A program made the translations under genes and the position numbers. The notes under the pieces were generated by a model, which was not told where the DNA came from, searched no databases, and saw only the letters and a program-made list of their open reading frames with translations. 64,000 nucleotides of DNA. It comes from Thioclava sp. GXIMD4216 (lineage in GTDB: Bacteria > Pseudomonadota > Alphaproteobacteria > Rhodobacterales > Rhodobacteraceae). The stretch's first letter is position 1, and every line of letters begins with the position of its first letter. Below, piece by piece: positions 35,216-44,151 of this stretch. The stretch covers positions 1 through 64,000 of the forward strand of contig NZ_CP149927.1 of NCBI RefSeq assembly GCF_037949285.1, read 5' to 3'.

Positions 35216-36109
35216 CTAGCCCCTATGCATGAACTCGCAAAAGGCCTGCACGGCGGCGGAGTGTTCCACATTTGCCGCCCATGCCAAGCCCACATTCATC
35301 GTGGGGATCGGATCGGCCAGCGTGATCACATCGACCCGCCGCCCGTCCAGCGACCACGGTCGATAGACCATATCCGACAGGATCGTGACCCCCATCCCTG
35401 CCCCGACCATCGAGCGCACCGCCTCGGTTGACGAGGTCCGAAACGCAATTCTGGGCCGCGCCCGCAAATGGTTCCAGTAACGCTGCGCGGTATTCGAGGC
35501 CTCGTCCACGGTCAGCATGACATAAGGCTCCTGCGCGACATCGGCCAAGGTCACAACGGGCTTCTCCAGCAGGGGATGTTCGGCCCCGACCCAAAGCCTG
35601 CGCCGCGATTGCAACAGCGTCTCGTAAAGCAGCCCTTCCTGATTGGCGATATTCGAGGTCAGCATCAGTGCCAGATCATAGCGGCCAGAGACCAGGCCGT
35701 CCTCGATCGCCTCGCGCGGGGCCTCGACCATCTGCAGCGTCACCTTCGGAAAGGCACGGATGAACCGTTCAAGATAGGGCGAGGCATAATAGCCCGCCAC
35801 CGTATAGGTCATCGCCAGACGCAGCGCGCCCTCCACCTCGCTGCGCCGCAGGTTGGGGGCGCGCACCGCCTCGTCCAGAGCACTCAGCACGCGCCGCGCA
35901 TGATCTTGAAAGATCGTCCCCTCATAGGTCAGCCCCATGCCCCCCGCATGCCGGTCGAACAGGGGGGCGCCGACAATCTCTTCAAGCTGGCGGATGGCCG
36001 TGGTGACAGCCGATTGCGAGACATTCAGTTCCTTCGCCGCCCGCGACACCTGCCCCTCGCGGGCGACGGCAACAAAGTAGCGAATCTGGCGGAAGGTGGG
36101 TTCGTTCAT
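35216..36109 (-). CDS. LysR-family transcriptional regulator
   Basis: This 297-aa protein has a typical LTTR helix-turn-helix (FVAVAREGQVSRAAKELNVSQSAVTTAIRQLE) and a periplasmic-binding-protein-like effector domain (about 90-290). It converges on the GntR gene and diverges from the Pxp/biotin carboxylase operon, so it is the most likely regulator of that operon. The effector is unknown. No clear T-N11-A site can be picked with confidence in the 487-bp gap. Confidence 0.9.
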   Translation of the reverse strand: MNEPTFRQIRYFVAVAREGQVSRAAKELNVSQSAVTTAIRQLEEIVGAPLFDRHAGGMGLTYEGTIFQDHARRVLSALDEAVRAPNLRRSEVEGALRLAMTYTVAGYYASPYLERFIRAFPKVTLQMVEAPREAIEDGLVSGRYDLALMLTSNIANQEGLLYETLLQSRRRLWVGAEHPLLEKPVVTLADVAQEPYVMLTVDEASNTAQRYWNHLRARPRIAFRTSSTEAVRSMVGAGMGVTILSDMVYRPWSLDGRRVDVITLADPIPTMNVGLAWAANVEHSAAVQAFCEFMHRG

Positions 36110-36596
36110 TATAGGAGATACCTCTATTCCACAAAACAGATACAGCCTTGGGGCGATCCTGTAGCGACTGCACGCCGCGCAGATGAAAACCCTTTATTGT
36201 CGGGGCATTTGCCGGATAACGCCGGATAAAAGCGATATATCTGTTTCAACCGGAGGCCACCGCGCCCAGCAGCATTATTCATTTTTCAGAATTCATTACC
36301 AGCATATTCTGTATTTTACATTCCGCCGAAACCCTGTCTTGATGAGAACAAGGCCGGAAAAATCCGGCACCGAGGCCCGCGAGAGGCCACCCAACAGAGA
36401 CACCATAACCCGAAGATCCGACGCTCTGCCTGCCATAGCCCCCATGCGCCGCTGTGCCTCTTGGCCATGCGCTGCGGGCATGCAGCTATCGCGTGGCCAA
36501 GACCCGCCTGTTGCCCGCTCCGGCCAGCATCCGCTATGGCCGTCGCCCCGACATGCCGTTCTGCCGCGACCGGATCCGCCAGAAAAGGAGAGGCAC
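36110..36596. promoter_or_regulatory. Long divergent gap between lysR and the Pxp operon
   Basis: This 487-bp stretch lacks a recognisable gene. The part near lysR is AT-rich with a tandem GCCGGATAAC/GCCGGATAAA direct repeat at 36211-36230, just before an AGCGATATATCTG segment that could hold a promoter. A small hairpin GCCGGA-AAAA-TCCGGC lies near 36353. From about 36350 the stretch becomes GC-rich and open in two frames, but neither translation resembles a protein family, so it is treated as leader or decayed DNA. Confidence 0.4.
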
Positions 36597-37313
36597 GTGC
36601 CCGCCACCCTCAATTGCGACATGGGAGAAAGCTTCGGCCTCTATCGCTTTGGCGATGATGCCGCGATCATGCCTCTCATCGGACAGGCCAATGTGGCCTG
36701 CGGTTTTCACGGATCGGACCCCAGCCATATGCGGCGCACCGTCGCGCTGGCACGGGCCCATAATGTCAGCGTGGGCGCGCATGTCTCGTTGCCCGACCTG
36801 CCCGGCTTCGGACGGCGCGAAATGAAGATGGACCGTCAGGAAATGGCGGATATCATTCTCTACCAGATCGGCGCGCTGAAAGGGTTTGTGGATGCCGAAG
36901 GAATGACGCTCGACTATCTCAAGCCGCACGGGGCGCTTTACGGCATGGCAGCACGGCAGGAGCATATCGCGCATGCCGTCGCCGATGCCGCCGAAATCTA
37001 CGGCCTGCCGGTGATGGGGCTGACGGGCACCCTGCATGAACGCATTTACACCGAACGCGGCCTGACCTTCTGGGCCGAGTTCTTCGCCGATCTCGAATAT
37101 GACGACGAAGGCCGCCTGATCATCACCCGCGACCATCAGGCCGTTGACCCCGCACAGGCCGCCGAACGCTGTCTGCGCGCTGTGTCCGAGGGCCTTCTGA
37201 CCACCGTTTCGGGCAAGCATCTGCCGGTGCGCGCCGAAACCATCTGCATCCATTCCGATACGCCGAACGCTGTCCAGATCGCTCAAGCGGTCAAGGCCGC
37301 GCTTGGCCAATGA
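36597..37313 (+). CDS. PxpA/LamB-YcsF family 5-oxoprolinase subunit A
   Basis: This 238-aa protein starts at a GTG (MPATLNCDMGESFGLYRFGDD) with AAAAGGAG 6 bp upstream; the longer frame before it has no homology. Conserved LamB/YcsF blocks are NCDMGESFG, ANVACGFHGSDP, GAHVSLPDLPGFGRR, LKPHGALY and the C-terminal ICIHSDTPNAV. In E. coli PxpA works with PxpB and PxpC to open 5-oxoproline using ATP. Here it heads an operon that also encodes a biotin carrier and biotin carboxylase, so the reaction may differ. Confidence 0.87.
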   Translation: MPATLNCDMGESFGLYRFGDDAAIMPLIGQANVACGFHGSDPSHMRRTVALARAHNVSVGAHVSLPDLPGFGRREMKMDRQEMADIILYQIGALKGFVDAEGMTLDYLKPHGALYGMAARQEHIAHAVADAAEIYGLPVMGLTGTLHERIYTERGLTFWAEFFADLEYDDEGRLIITRDHQAVDPAQAAERCLRAVSEGLLTTVSGKHLPVRAETICIHSDTPNAVQIAQAVKAALGQ

Positions 37314-37345
37314 CGCTCCCACCCCTGCACGAAAGGATCCTGCTC

Positions 37346-37582
37346 ATGCCCACCGAAATCCGCTCTCCCGTTCCGGGCACCTTCTATCGCAAACCCGCCC
37401 CCGACCAGCCCGCCTTCAAGGAGGCCGGAGACAGCGTTGCGGCTGGCGAGACCGTCGGCTTGGTCGAGGTGATGAAGACTTTCATCGAGATCAAGGCCGC
37501 CGATGCCGGTGTGATTGCCGAGTTCACCGTCGAGGATGGCACCCCCGTCACCCCCGGCCAATGTGTCTGCGTGATGGAGTAA
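37346..37582 (+). CDS. Biotin carboxyl carrier protein
   Basis: This 78-aa biotinyl-lipoyl domain has the biotinylation site VEVMKTF (lysine is the attachment point) flanked by the usual beta-hammerhead sequence. The start MPTEIRSPVPG has GAAAGGA 8-12 bp upstream; an ATG at 37310 overlapping the pxpA stop would add 12 residues. It is shorter than the AccB of fatty-acid synthesis because it lacks the long Pro/Ala linker, so it belongs to a dedicated carboxylase with the neighbouring genes. Confidence 0.87.
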   Translation: MPTEIRSPVPGTFYRKPAPDQPAFKEAGDSVAAGETVGLVEVMKTFIEIKAADAGVIAEFTVEDGTPVTPGQCVCVME

Positions 37583-37586
37583 GGGG

Positions 37587-38972
37587 ATGGGGATCACAAA
37601 ACTTCTGATCGCCAATCGCGGTGAAATCGCGCTGCGCATCCAGCGTGCGGCCCGCGATCTGGGGATCAAGACCGTGCAGGTCCATTCCGAAGCCGATACC
37701 GAGATGCTGGCGGTCAAACTGGCCGATGAGGCCATCTGTATCGGCCCCGCGCCTGCGGCCAAATCCTATCTGGATATCGACGCGATCCTGAAAGCGGCCC
37801 GCGACAGTGGCGCGGATGCGATCCATCCGGGCTACGGGTTCCTATCGGAAAATGCGGGCTTTGCGGATCGGGTGGTGGCCGCAGGGCTCATCTTTGTAGG
37901 CCCCTCGGGTGACACGATCCGCATGATGGGCGACAAGGCTGCCGCCCGCGCGAGCGCTTTGGCCGCAGGCGTCCCCACCGTGCCGGGATCGGACGGGATC
38001 ATCACCGATATGGCCGCCGCCGAAGCCCTTGCCGGACAGATCGGCTTTCCGGTCATGATCAAGGCCGCCGCCGGTGGAGGCGGGCGTGGCATACGCGTGG
38101 CGGAGACGGCGGAAGAGTTCCGCACGCTGGCCCCGCAGGCCTCTGCCGAGGCCAAGGCCGCCTTTGGCGATGGGGGTATCTATATCGAGAAGCTGATTGC
38201 CCGCGCCCGCCATGTCGAGGTGCAGATCATGGGCGACGGGCAGGATGTGGTGCATTTCTTCGATCGCGAATGCTCGCTGCAACGCCGTCGCCAGAAGGTC
38301 TGGGAAGAGGCCCCTTCGGCCGCGCTCGATGACACCACCCGCGAGGCGCTGTGTCAGTCTGCCGTGGCGCTGGCCAAGTCGGTCAACTACCGTGGTGCGG
38401 GCACGCTGGAATATCTCTATGATGATGCGACGGGCGCTTTCTACTTTATCGAGATGAATACCCGTATTCAGGTCGAGCATCCGGTGACCGAGATGATCAC
38501 CGGCCATGACCTTCTGGCCGAGATGATCCGCGTGGCAGGCGGTGCGCCCCTGTCGCTGCGCCAATCCGACATCCAGCGGCGCGGCCATGCCATCGAGGTG
38601 CGGCTGAACGCCGAGGATCCGGCCAATAATTTCATGCCCTTCCCCGGTGTGGTCAGCGGGCTGCGCCTGCCCGACGGGCCGGGCGTGCGGATGGATCACA
38701 TGCTGTATCAGGGCTATGCGATCCCGCCCTTCTATGACTCGCTGCTGGGCAAGCTGGTGGTCTGGGCGGACACCCGCGAGGCGGCGCTGACCCGCCTTGG
38801 CCGTGCGCTTGGCGAATTGCAGGTTGACGGCCTGCCCACCACCGCGCCGCTGTTCAGTGCGCTTCTGGGCGATGCCGAGCTACGCGCCAATCACGTCCAC
38901 ACCAAATGGCTGGAGCCATGGCTGGACAGCCACGCCCATCTGATCGCAGCCGAAAAGGACAAAGCCGCATGA
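37587..38972 (+). CDS. Biotin carboxylase subunit (AccC-like)
   Basis: This 461-aa protein has the full biotin carboxylase layout: N-terminal NRGEIALRIQRAARDLGI, glycine-rich ATP loop AAAGGGGRGIR, ATP-grasp blocks ECSLQRRRQKVWEEAPS and FYFIEMNTRIQVEHPVTE, and a C-terminal biotin carboxylase domain. It should carboxylate the biotin on the small carrier encoded 4 bp upstream, using ATP and bicarbonate. It is unlikely to be the housekeeping AccC because the partner acyl-CoA carboxyltransferase genes are absent and Pxp-type genes surround it. Confidence 0.9.
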   Translation: MGITKLLIANRGEIALRIQRAARDLGIKTVQVHSEADTEMLAVKLADEAICIGPAPAAKSYLDIDAILKAARDSGADAIHPGYGFLSENAGFADRVVAAGLIFVGPSGDTIRMMGDKAAARASALAAGVPTVPGSDGIITDMAAAEALAGQIGFPVMIKAAAGGGGRGIRVAETAEEFRTLAPQASAEAKAAFGDGGIYIEKLIARARHVEVQIMGDGQDVVHFFDRECSLQRRRQKVWEEAPSAALDDTTREALCQSAVALAKSVNYRGAGTLEYLYDDATGAFYFIEMNTRIQVEHPVTEMITGHDLLAEMIRVAGGAPLSLRQSDIQRRGHAIEVRLNAEDPANNFMPFPGVVSGLRLPDGPGVRMDHMLYQGYAIPPFYDSLLGKLVVWADTREAALTRLGRALGELQVDGLPTTAPLFSALLGDAELRANHVHTKWLEPWLDSHAHLIAAEKDKAA

Positions 38973-39844
38973 GCTGCCGTTATTCCTATGGCGGAGACGA
39001 GCATATCTTCGTCGAAGTCGACCCGTCCATGTCGCTCGAGGCGTTCTTTACCTCGCTTTCCATGACGAATGCGGTGCGCGATGCGAAAATAGAGGGCATC
39101 ACCGAGATCTGCCCCGCCAATGCCTCGTTCCAGATCAAATTCGACCCTGATGTGATCGCGCCCGAAGACCTGATGGCGCGGCTGCAGGAGCTGGAGGCAC
39201 AGGCCGAGGCGGCCCCTGCCGTGCTCGACACCCGCATCGTTGAAATTCCTGTGTATTATCAGGACCCTTGGACGCATGAGACCCTGATGCGCTTTCGCGA
39301 ACGCCATCAGGACCCCGCGGCCACCGACCTTGAATATGCCGCACGGATCAACGGCTATGACAGTGTTGAGGCCTTCATCGAGGCGCATTCCGGCGCGCCT
39401 TGGTTCGTGTCGATGGTGGGGTTCGTGTCGGGGCTGCCGTTCCTTTACCAGATGGTGGATCGCGACCGGCAGATCGAGGTGCCCAAATATCTGCGCCCGC
39501 GCACCGATACGCCAAAGCAGACCGTAGGCTATGGCGGCTGTTTCTCCTGCATCTATTCGGTGCGTGGCGCGGGCGGCTACCAGATGTTCGGCATCACGCC
39601 GATGCCAATCTACGACCCCGAGCAGAAGGTCGCGCATCTGAAGGAGTTCATGGTCTTCTTCCGCCCCGGCGACATCGTGAAATGGAAACCCATCACCCGC
39701 GAGGAATATGACCGTATCCTGCGCGAGGTCGAAGAGGGCAGCTACACCCCCCGCATCCGCCCTGTGCGCTTCTCGCTTGAGGAGTTCAACGCCGATATCG
39801 ACGGCACAAATGCCAAGCTGATGGAGGCGCTCCATGCCGATTAA
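38969..39844 (+). CDS. PxpB/KipI-family carboxyltransferase-like subunit
   Basis: This 291-aa protein starts at ATG overlapping the biotin carboxylase stop (ATGA). It contains the AHS1/KipI domain with FVSMVGFVSGLPFLYQM, VGYGGCFSCIYSVRGAGGYQMFGITPMPIYDP and FRPGDIVKW. It carries about 85 N-terminal and 30 C-terminal residues. The domain also forms the first half of the urea carboxylase/allophanate hydrolase carboxyltransferase region. It forms a pair with the KipA-type protein that follows and overlaps it by 11 bp. Confidence 0.88.
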   Translation: MSCRYSYGGDEHIFVEVDPSMSLEAFFTSLSMTNAVRDAKIEGITEICPANASFQIKFDPDVIAPEDLMARLQELEAQAEAAPAVLDTRIVEIPVYYQDPWTHETLMRFRERHQDPAATDLEYAARINGYDSVEAFIEAHSGAPWFVSMVGFVSGLPFLYQMVDRDRQIEVPKYLRPRTDTPKQTVGYGGCFSCIYSVRGAGGYQMFGITPMPIYDPEQKVAHLKEFMVFFRPGDIVKWKPITREEYDRILREVEEGSYTPRIRPVRFSLEEFNADIDGTNAKLMEALHAD

Positions 39845-40805
39845 TGTGATCTCCGCCGGAATTTCCACGACGGTGCAAGACCTTGGCCGTCCGGGCTATT
39901 ACCATTTGGGCATCCCGATGGGCGGCGCGATGGACCGTATGGCCCTGCGCGCGGGCAATCTTCTGGTCGGCAATGAGGAAGGGGCGGCCTGTCTGGAATG
40001 CGCCTTTTTCGGGCCGGAGCTGGAATTTACCGAGGATGCCGTGATCGCGATCACCGGCGCGGAGCTGCCGCCCAAGATCGATGGTGCACCCCAGCCCACA
40101 TGGACCGCGCTGGACGTGCGCGCGGGTCAGGTGCTGTCGTTCGACTATCTGCAAGCGGGCGCACGGGCCTATATCGCCGTGGCAGGCGGGATCGATGTGC
40201 CGATGGCGCTTGGATCGCGCTCGACCTATGCCATCGGCGCGCTTGGCGGGGTCAAGGGGCGGGCCGTGCAGCCGGGGGATGAATTACCGATCGGAACGGG
40301 GGCCAAGGCCGGCACCGGCAAGAGCCTGCCGCCGGAGCTGCGCCGCCTTCCGGCCGCCCGCGCCGAGCTGCGCATTCTCCCGGGGCTTTACAACCACCGC
40401 CTGACCGAGGCCAGCCTTACGCAATTCTTCAAGGAGGACTGGCGCGTGGCCAATGAGGCCGACCGGATGGGCTACCGATTCCAAGGCGGCACGCCTTTGG
40501 AATTTGTCGCACAGGACCAGCCTTTTGGCGCAGGATCGGATCCGTCAAATATCACCGATGCCTGCTACCCTTACGGGTCGGTGCAGGTGCCAAGCGGGGC
40601 AGAACCCATCATCTTGCACCGCGATGCGGTTTCGGGCGGCGGGTATTTCATGCTGGGCACGGTGATTTCGGCGGATATGGACCTGATCGGCCAGCTCCAG
40701 CCCAATATGCATGTCCGGTTTGTGCCGGTCGATATGGCCACCGCCCTGCAAGCGCGCCATGACCGGCGCCAGCAACTGGACAGGATCCGCAAGGCATTGG
40801 CCTGA
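39834..40805 (+). CDS. PxpC/KipA-family biotin-dependent carboxyltransferase-like subunit
   Basis: This 323-aa AHS2/KipA protein shows VQDLGRPGYYHLGIPMGGAMDRMALRAGN at the N-terminus, AYIAVAGGIDVP in the middle and near the C-terminus DACYPYGSVQVPSGAEPIILHRDA. It completes the PxpA-carrier-biotin carboxylase-PxpB-PxpC operon. The family is named after homology to the carboxyltransferase of urea carboxylase; in this operon a matching carrier and carboxylase are present, so true carboxyl transfer to a lactam or amide nitrogen is plausible. Confidence 0.88.
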   Translation: MPINVISAGISTTVQDLGRPGYYHLGIPMGGAMDRMALRAGNLLVGNEEGAACLECAFFGPELEFTEDAVIAITGAELPPKIDGAPQPTWTALDVRAGQVLSFDYLQAGARAYIAVAGGIDVPMALGSRSTYAIGALGGVKGRAVQPGDELPIGTGAKAGTGKSLPPELRRLPAARAELRILPGLYNHRLTEASLTQFFKEDWRVANEADRMGYRFQGGTPLEFVAQDQPFGAGSDPSNITDACYPYGSVQVPSGAEPIILHRDAVSGGGYFMLGTVISADMDLIGQLQPNMHVRFVPVDMATALQARHDRRQQLDRIRKALA

Positions 40806-40826
40806 TATGGGCCAAAGCCAGACATG

Positions 40827-40859
40827 AAAACGCCGCGCCCTCTGTTCGGGGGCGCGGCG
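40827..40859 (-). terminator. Intrinsic terminator shared by leuB and the Pxp operon
   Basis: A perfect 10-bp stem CGCCGCGCCC/GGGCGCGGCG with a 9-nt loop lies between the convergent genes. On the minus strand it is followed by TTTT, fitting termination of leuB; on the plus strand the tract after it is not T-rich. Confidence 0.8.
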
Positions 40860-40876
40860 TGCAGGAACGAAAGGGA

Positions 40877-41983
40877 TCAGAGCGAGGCGTCGAGCGCTTC
40901 GATGATCTTGTCGCCCATTTCCGAGGTCGAAACCGGCACACCGCCTTCGGGGCCCAGCAGGTCTGCGGTGCGCACGCCATCGGCAAGCACCTTTTCCACG
41001 GCCGCTTCCAGACGGTCGGCTTCCGCGCCCAGATCGAAGCTGTAGCGCAGCGCCATCGAGAACGACAGGATGCAGGCGATCGGGTTGGCCTTGCCCTGAC
41101 CCGCGATATCGGGGGCCGAGCCGTGCACGGGCTCATACATCGCTTTCGGGCGACCATTGGCCATCGGCGCACCAAGGCTTGCCGAGGGCAGCATGCCAAG
41201 CGAGCCGGTCAGCATCGCCGCCGCATCCGACAGCAGATCGCCAAACAGGTTGTCGGTCACGATGACGTCGAACTGCTTGGGCGCGCGGCACAGCTGCATC
41301 GCGCCAGCATCGGCATACATATGCGACAGCTCGACTTCGGGATACTCTTCGTCATGCACGCGCTGCACGACTTCTCGCCACAGGATGCCCGACTCCATCA
41401 CATTGGCCTTCTCCATCGAGCAGACCTTGTTGCCGCGACGCTTGGCCAGTTCGAAGGCCGAACGGGCAACGCGCTCGATTTCGCTCTCGGTATAGCGCTG
41501 GGTGTTGATGCCCACACGCTCGTTATTTTCAACGATGATGCCGCGCGGCTCGCCGAAATAGATGCCCGAGGTCAGCTCGCGCACGATCATGATATCCAGA
41601 CCGGCGACCACATCTTTTTTCAGCGAGGAGAAATCGGCCAGCGCGTCAAAGCATTGTGCGGGGCGCAGGTTGGAATAAAGATCCATCTCCTTGCGCAGAC
41701 GCAGCAAACCGCGCTCGGGCTTCACCGAGAAATCCAGAACGTCGTATTTCGGGCCGCCCACGGCGCCCAGAAGCACCGCATCGACCTCTTGCGCCTTGGC
41801 CATGGTTTCGTCCGACAGCGGCACGCCATGCACGTCATAGGCCGCGCCACCCACCAGATCTTCGGAGACATCAAAGGCCACATCGCGCTTTGCGCCGAAC
41901 CAGTTGATGACCTTTTTGACTTCGGTCATGACCTCGGGGCCGATGCCGTCGCCCGCCAGAATGAGGATCGAAGGGTTTGCCAT
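40877..41983 (-). CDS. leuB: 3-isopropylmalate dehydrogenase
   Basis: This 368-aa enzyme performs the NAD+-dependent oxidative decarboxylation of (2R,3S)-3-isopropylmalate in leucine synthesis. Family features are [11 protein letters not shown] at the start, [11 protein letters not shown], the substrate-binding R-x3-R-x8-R region ([21 protein letters not shown]), [21 protein letters not shown] and [18 protein letters not shown]. Length and layout are normal. It is flanked by a strong terminator and is transcribed alone as far as this window shows. Confidence 0.97.
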   Translation of the reverse strand: MANPSILILAGDGIGPEVMTEVKKVINWFGAKRDVAFDVSEDLVGGAAYDVHGVPLSDETMAKAQEVDAVLLGAVGGPKYDVLDFSVKPERGLLRLRKEMDLYSNLRPAQCFDALADFSSLKKDVVAGLDIMIVRELTSGIYFGEPRGIIVENNERVGINTQRYTESEIERVARSAFELAKRRGNKVCSMEKANVMESGILWREVVQRVHDEEYPEVELSHMYADAGAMQLCRAPKQFDVIVTDNLFGDLLSDAAAMLTGSLGMLPSASLGAPMANGRPKAMYEPVHGSAPDIAGQGKANPIACILSFSMALRYSFDLGAEADRLEAAVEKVLADGVRTADLLGPEGGVPVSTSEMGDKIIEALDASL

Positions 41984-42135
41984 GAAATACCTCCCGCATG
42001 TTCAGGCCCAACTGGCCAATAAGACAAGGTTGGGCGAGGGCGTAGCCAATGCCCGCCTCGGGGTCAAGTTCCGAACGTGCACTTGGACGGCACCGGAGGA
42101 CGGTGCGCGGGGAGAAAAAATCGGCAGCATTGAAG

Positions 42136-42150
42136 ATGACGCAGCGTCAT
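42136..42150. promoter_or_regulatory. Short palindrome between leuB and the epimerase-like gene
   Basis: ATGACGC-A-GCGTCAT is a perfect 7-bp inverted repeat in the 259-bp divergent gap. It is about 90 bp from the epimerase-like start and could be an operator for either gene. The rest of the gap holds no ORF with a ribosome site. Confidence 0.4.
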
Positions 42151-42242
42151 AGGCGAGGTTTCGCAGTCGTGAAAATCAGCCGCTCGCGCAGGGGCGTCCG
42201 ATTTTGCATGATAGGACCATAAAGAGCAGAACGGAAAAACGC

Positions 42243-43187
42243 ATGACTCGCAGACTCCTGATTCTCGGGATGGGGGGGCTTTTCGGAGCCGCCGCCGCCC
42301 GCGCCTTCCGTGCCGCAGGCTGGGATGTCGACCGCTACCATCGCGGCTCGGATGTCTCGATTGCGGCGCGCGGTGCCCGCTGGATCATCAACGCCACCAA
42401 TCCCGCCAATACCGCAGAGCTGGAGCGCGACCTGCCGGACCTGACCAAGAAGGTGATTGCCGCAGCCCGCAACTCGGGGGCTTCGGTCATCGTCCCGGGG
42501 AATTTCCACATTTATGGCCGCAGCGGCACGGCGTGGGGCCCCGACTGCCCCCACGCGCCGGTCAGCCGCCGTGCCAAAGCCCGCAGCGAGGCCGAAAAGC
42601 GCTATCGCGAGGCCGCCGATGCCGATCATGCCATGCTGATGCTGCGGGCGGGCGATTTCGTCATGCCGGGCGCACAGGCCACCTTGATGAACAGCCTCGT
42701 CCTGCCCAAGCTTGCCAAACACGAGATCACGGCGCTGGGTCCGGCGGACAAGCTGCATATCCATGCCGATCTGGAAGATCTGACGCGGGTCGCCGTGGCC
42801 TTGGCCGAAACCGCAGACGAAGGCGGCGGCTTTCTGGACATTCCCTTCCCCGGCACGCGCTTTTCCGCCCGTCAGCTCGCCGAGAGCCTCTCCAGACAGA
42901 TCGACAAGAAGATCCGCCTGAAATCCTATCCGTGGTGGCGGGCACAGTTCAGCGCAAGCGGGCGTCAGATGGCGGCCAACCGTGCGTTCTACCAAAATGA
43001 CCACGTCATTGACGAAGGTCCGTTCCGCATGCTGTTCCCGACCTATGAGACCAAATCACTGGACCGGATCGCCTTCGAGCACCTTTATATGCGCGGCATG
43101 AAGGTCAAACCCGAGGGTCGCGCCGCCGATCAATCGCCCCGTGCGCAATCGCATGGCCAAGCGATGTCGACCCAGACCATCTTGTAA
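42243..43187 (+). CDS. NAD-dependent epimerase/dehydratase-like protein (extended SDR)
   Basis: This 314-aa protein starts MTRRLLILGMGGLFGAAAARAFRAAGWDV, a Rossmann opening with GxGGxxG. INATNP follows the expected beta-4, and VPGNFHIYGRSG supplies a Tyr in the extended-SDR position. The usual YxxxK is not clear, and the C-terminal substrate domain is only weakly like sugar-nucleotide epimerases. The last 20 or so residues (RAADQSPRAQSHGQ...) look unstructured, and their DNA overlaps the end of the opposite-strand gene by 58 bp. Function is uncertain. Confidence 0.75.
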   Translation: MTRRLLILGMGGLFGAAAARAFRAAGWDVDRYHRGSDVSIAARGARWIINATNPANTAELERDLPDLTKKVIAAARNSGASVIVPGNFHIYGRSGTAWGPDCPHAPVSRRAKARSEAEKRYREAADADHAMLMLRAGDFVMPGAQATLMNSLVLPKLAKHEITALGPADKLHIHADLEDLTRVAVALAETADEGGGFLDIPFPGTRFSARQLAESLSRQIDKKIRLKSYPWWRAQFSASGRQMAANRAFYQNDHVIDEGPFRMLFPTYETKSLDRIAFEHLYMRGMKVKPEGRAADQSPRAQSHGQAMSTQTIL

Positions 43188-44146
43188 CGCGGCGAGACAT
43201 GGGCCGGAGCCTGCCACCGCGTTCCGGCCCCAGAGACCTGCAACCGCCGATCCGGCAGGATGTAATCCAGCCGCAGCAGCCTGCCCGACAGATCGCTCGT
43301 GGCAAAGGGGCTTCCCCGCTGCGCGGCATCCGTGGATGCGGGACGGGGATCTTGCAATCTTGGATGGGCAAGAAGCGCCTGCAAGGCATCCTTGCGTCCT
43401 TCGGACTGGTCGGGGTCCAGATTGGCGCGCCCCAGCATCACCACGGGCGGATCGTCGGGCAAGCCCGCAAGATAGGGCAACCAGAACGCCGTCTCGTCAT
43501 GATTGCGCCGCCCGTTGCGATCTTCGGGCCCGTCGAAAATCGGGGGGGTGGCAGCCCAGACCAGAAGCCGCAATGCGTGACCGGCCTCGTGCACGCGCAC
43601 ATCCCAATGCACGGTGGAGGACAGGCGTTGCACCCGCTGCGCCGCCTCGGACAGGCCCGCGCCCGCGATCAGAGTGTCCGGCATGTCCCGCCAGAGCGTG
43701 CCACTCAGATCCTGCACCGGCCCGATCTCCAACCGTGAAAGCAACAGCACCCCGCCCTGCCCCGTAAACCGGCCATATCCCTGCGCATCCCTTGCCTCGC
43801 CCAGAACGCCGTTCCCATCCAGATCCGCCCCCGATGGCAGACCGCTATTGGGCTGGAGATGCAATGCATAGGGATAGTCCAGACCCTGCGCGGCAAGGCT
43901 CTTGCGAAAGGCCTCTGCCGCCAGCCCCTGCGCATCCCAATCGAAATCAAGAAGCAGCAGCACATCCGCAGACAAGCTGGCCATTTCCGCGACACTGGCC
44001 GCAACCTGCGGGTCCTTCCGCGCAAGAATATCGCGATACAGAAGCCCCGGCCCCTTCCGGCCAAGCTGCGGATCCCAAAGCGCAATCCGCAGCCCCGATG
44101 CCTCTTCAGCCACGGCCAGTGTCAGGCCCCATAGCCACAGGGCCAC
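43130..44146 (-). CDS. Secreted endonuclease/exonuclease/phosphatase-family protein
   Basis: This protein of about 338 aa has a hydrophobic signal (VALWLWGLTLAVAEE) followed by an EEP (DNase I-like) fold: SADVLLLLDFDWD, HWDVRVHEAGHALRLLVWAATPP, VMLGRANLDPDQSEGRKDALQALL and a C-terminal LRLDYILPD. The family hydrolyses phosphodiesters or phosphomonoesters of nucleic acids, lipids or inositols; the substrate here is unknown. The usual NDH/SDH ends are not obvious (GRANLDP replaces GDFN), so activity is uncertain. No ATG is available: a GTG just after the upstream gene is used, and a CTG overlapping that stop is the alternative. Confidence 0.7.
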   Translation of the reverse strand: MALWLWGLTLAVAEEASGLRIALWDPQLGRKGPGLLYRDILARKDPQVAASVAEMASLSADVLLLLDFDWDAQGLAAEAFRKSLAAQGLDYPYALHLQPNSGLPSGADLDGNGVLGEARDAQGYGRFTGQGGVLLLSRLEIGPVQDLSGTLWRDMPDTLIAGAGLSEAAQRVQRLSSTVHWDVRVHEAGHALRLLVWAATPPIFDGPEDRNGRRNHDETAFWLPYLAGLPDDPPVVMLGRANLDPDQSEGRKDALQALLAHPRLQDPRPASTDAAQRGSPFATSDLSGRLLRLDYILPDRRLQVSGAGTRWQAPAHVSPRYKMVWVDIAWPCDCARGD

Positions 44147-44151
44147 ACAGA

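Noticed and set aside
36183..36596. 138-codon extension of the pxpA frame
   Set aside because: LamB/YcsF homology starts at MPATLNCDMGE, a good ribosome site precedes the GTG, and the upstream translation is low-complexity Arg/Pro-rich shadow sequence.
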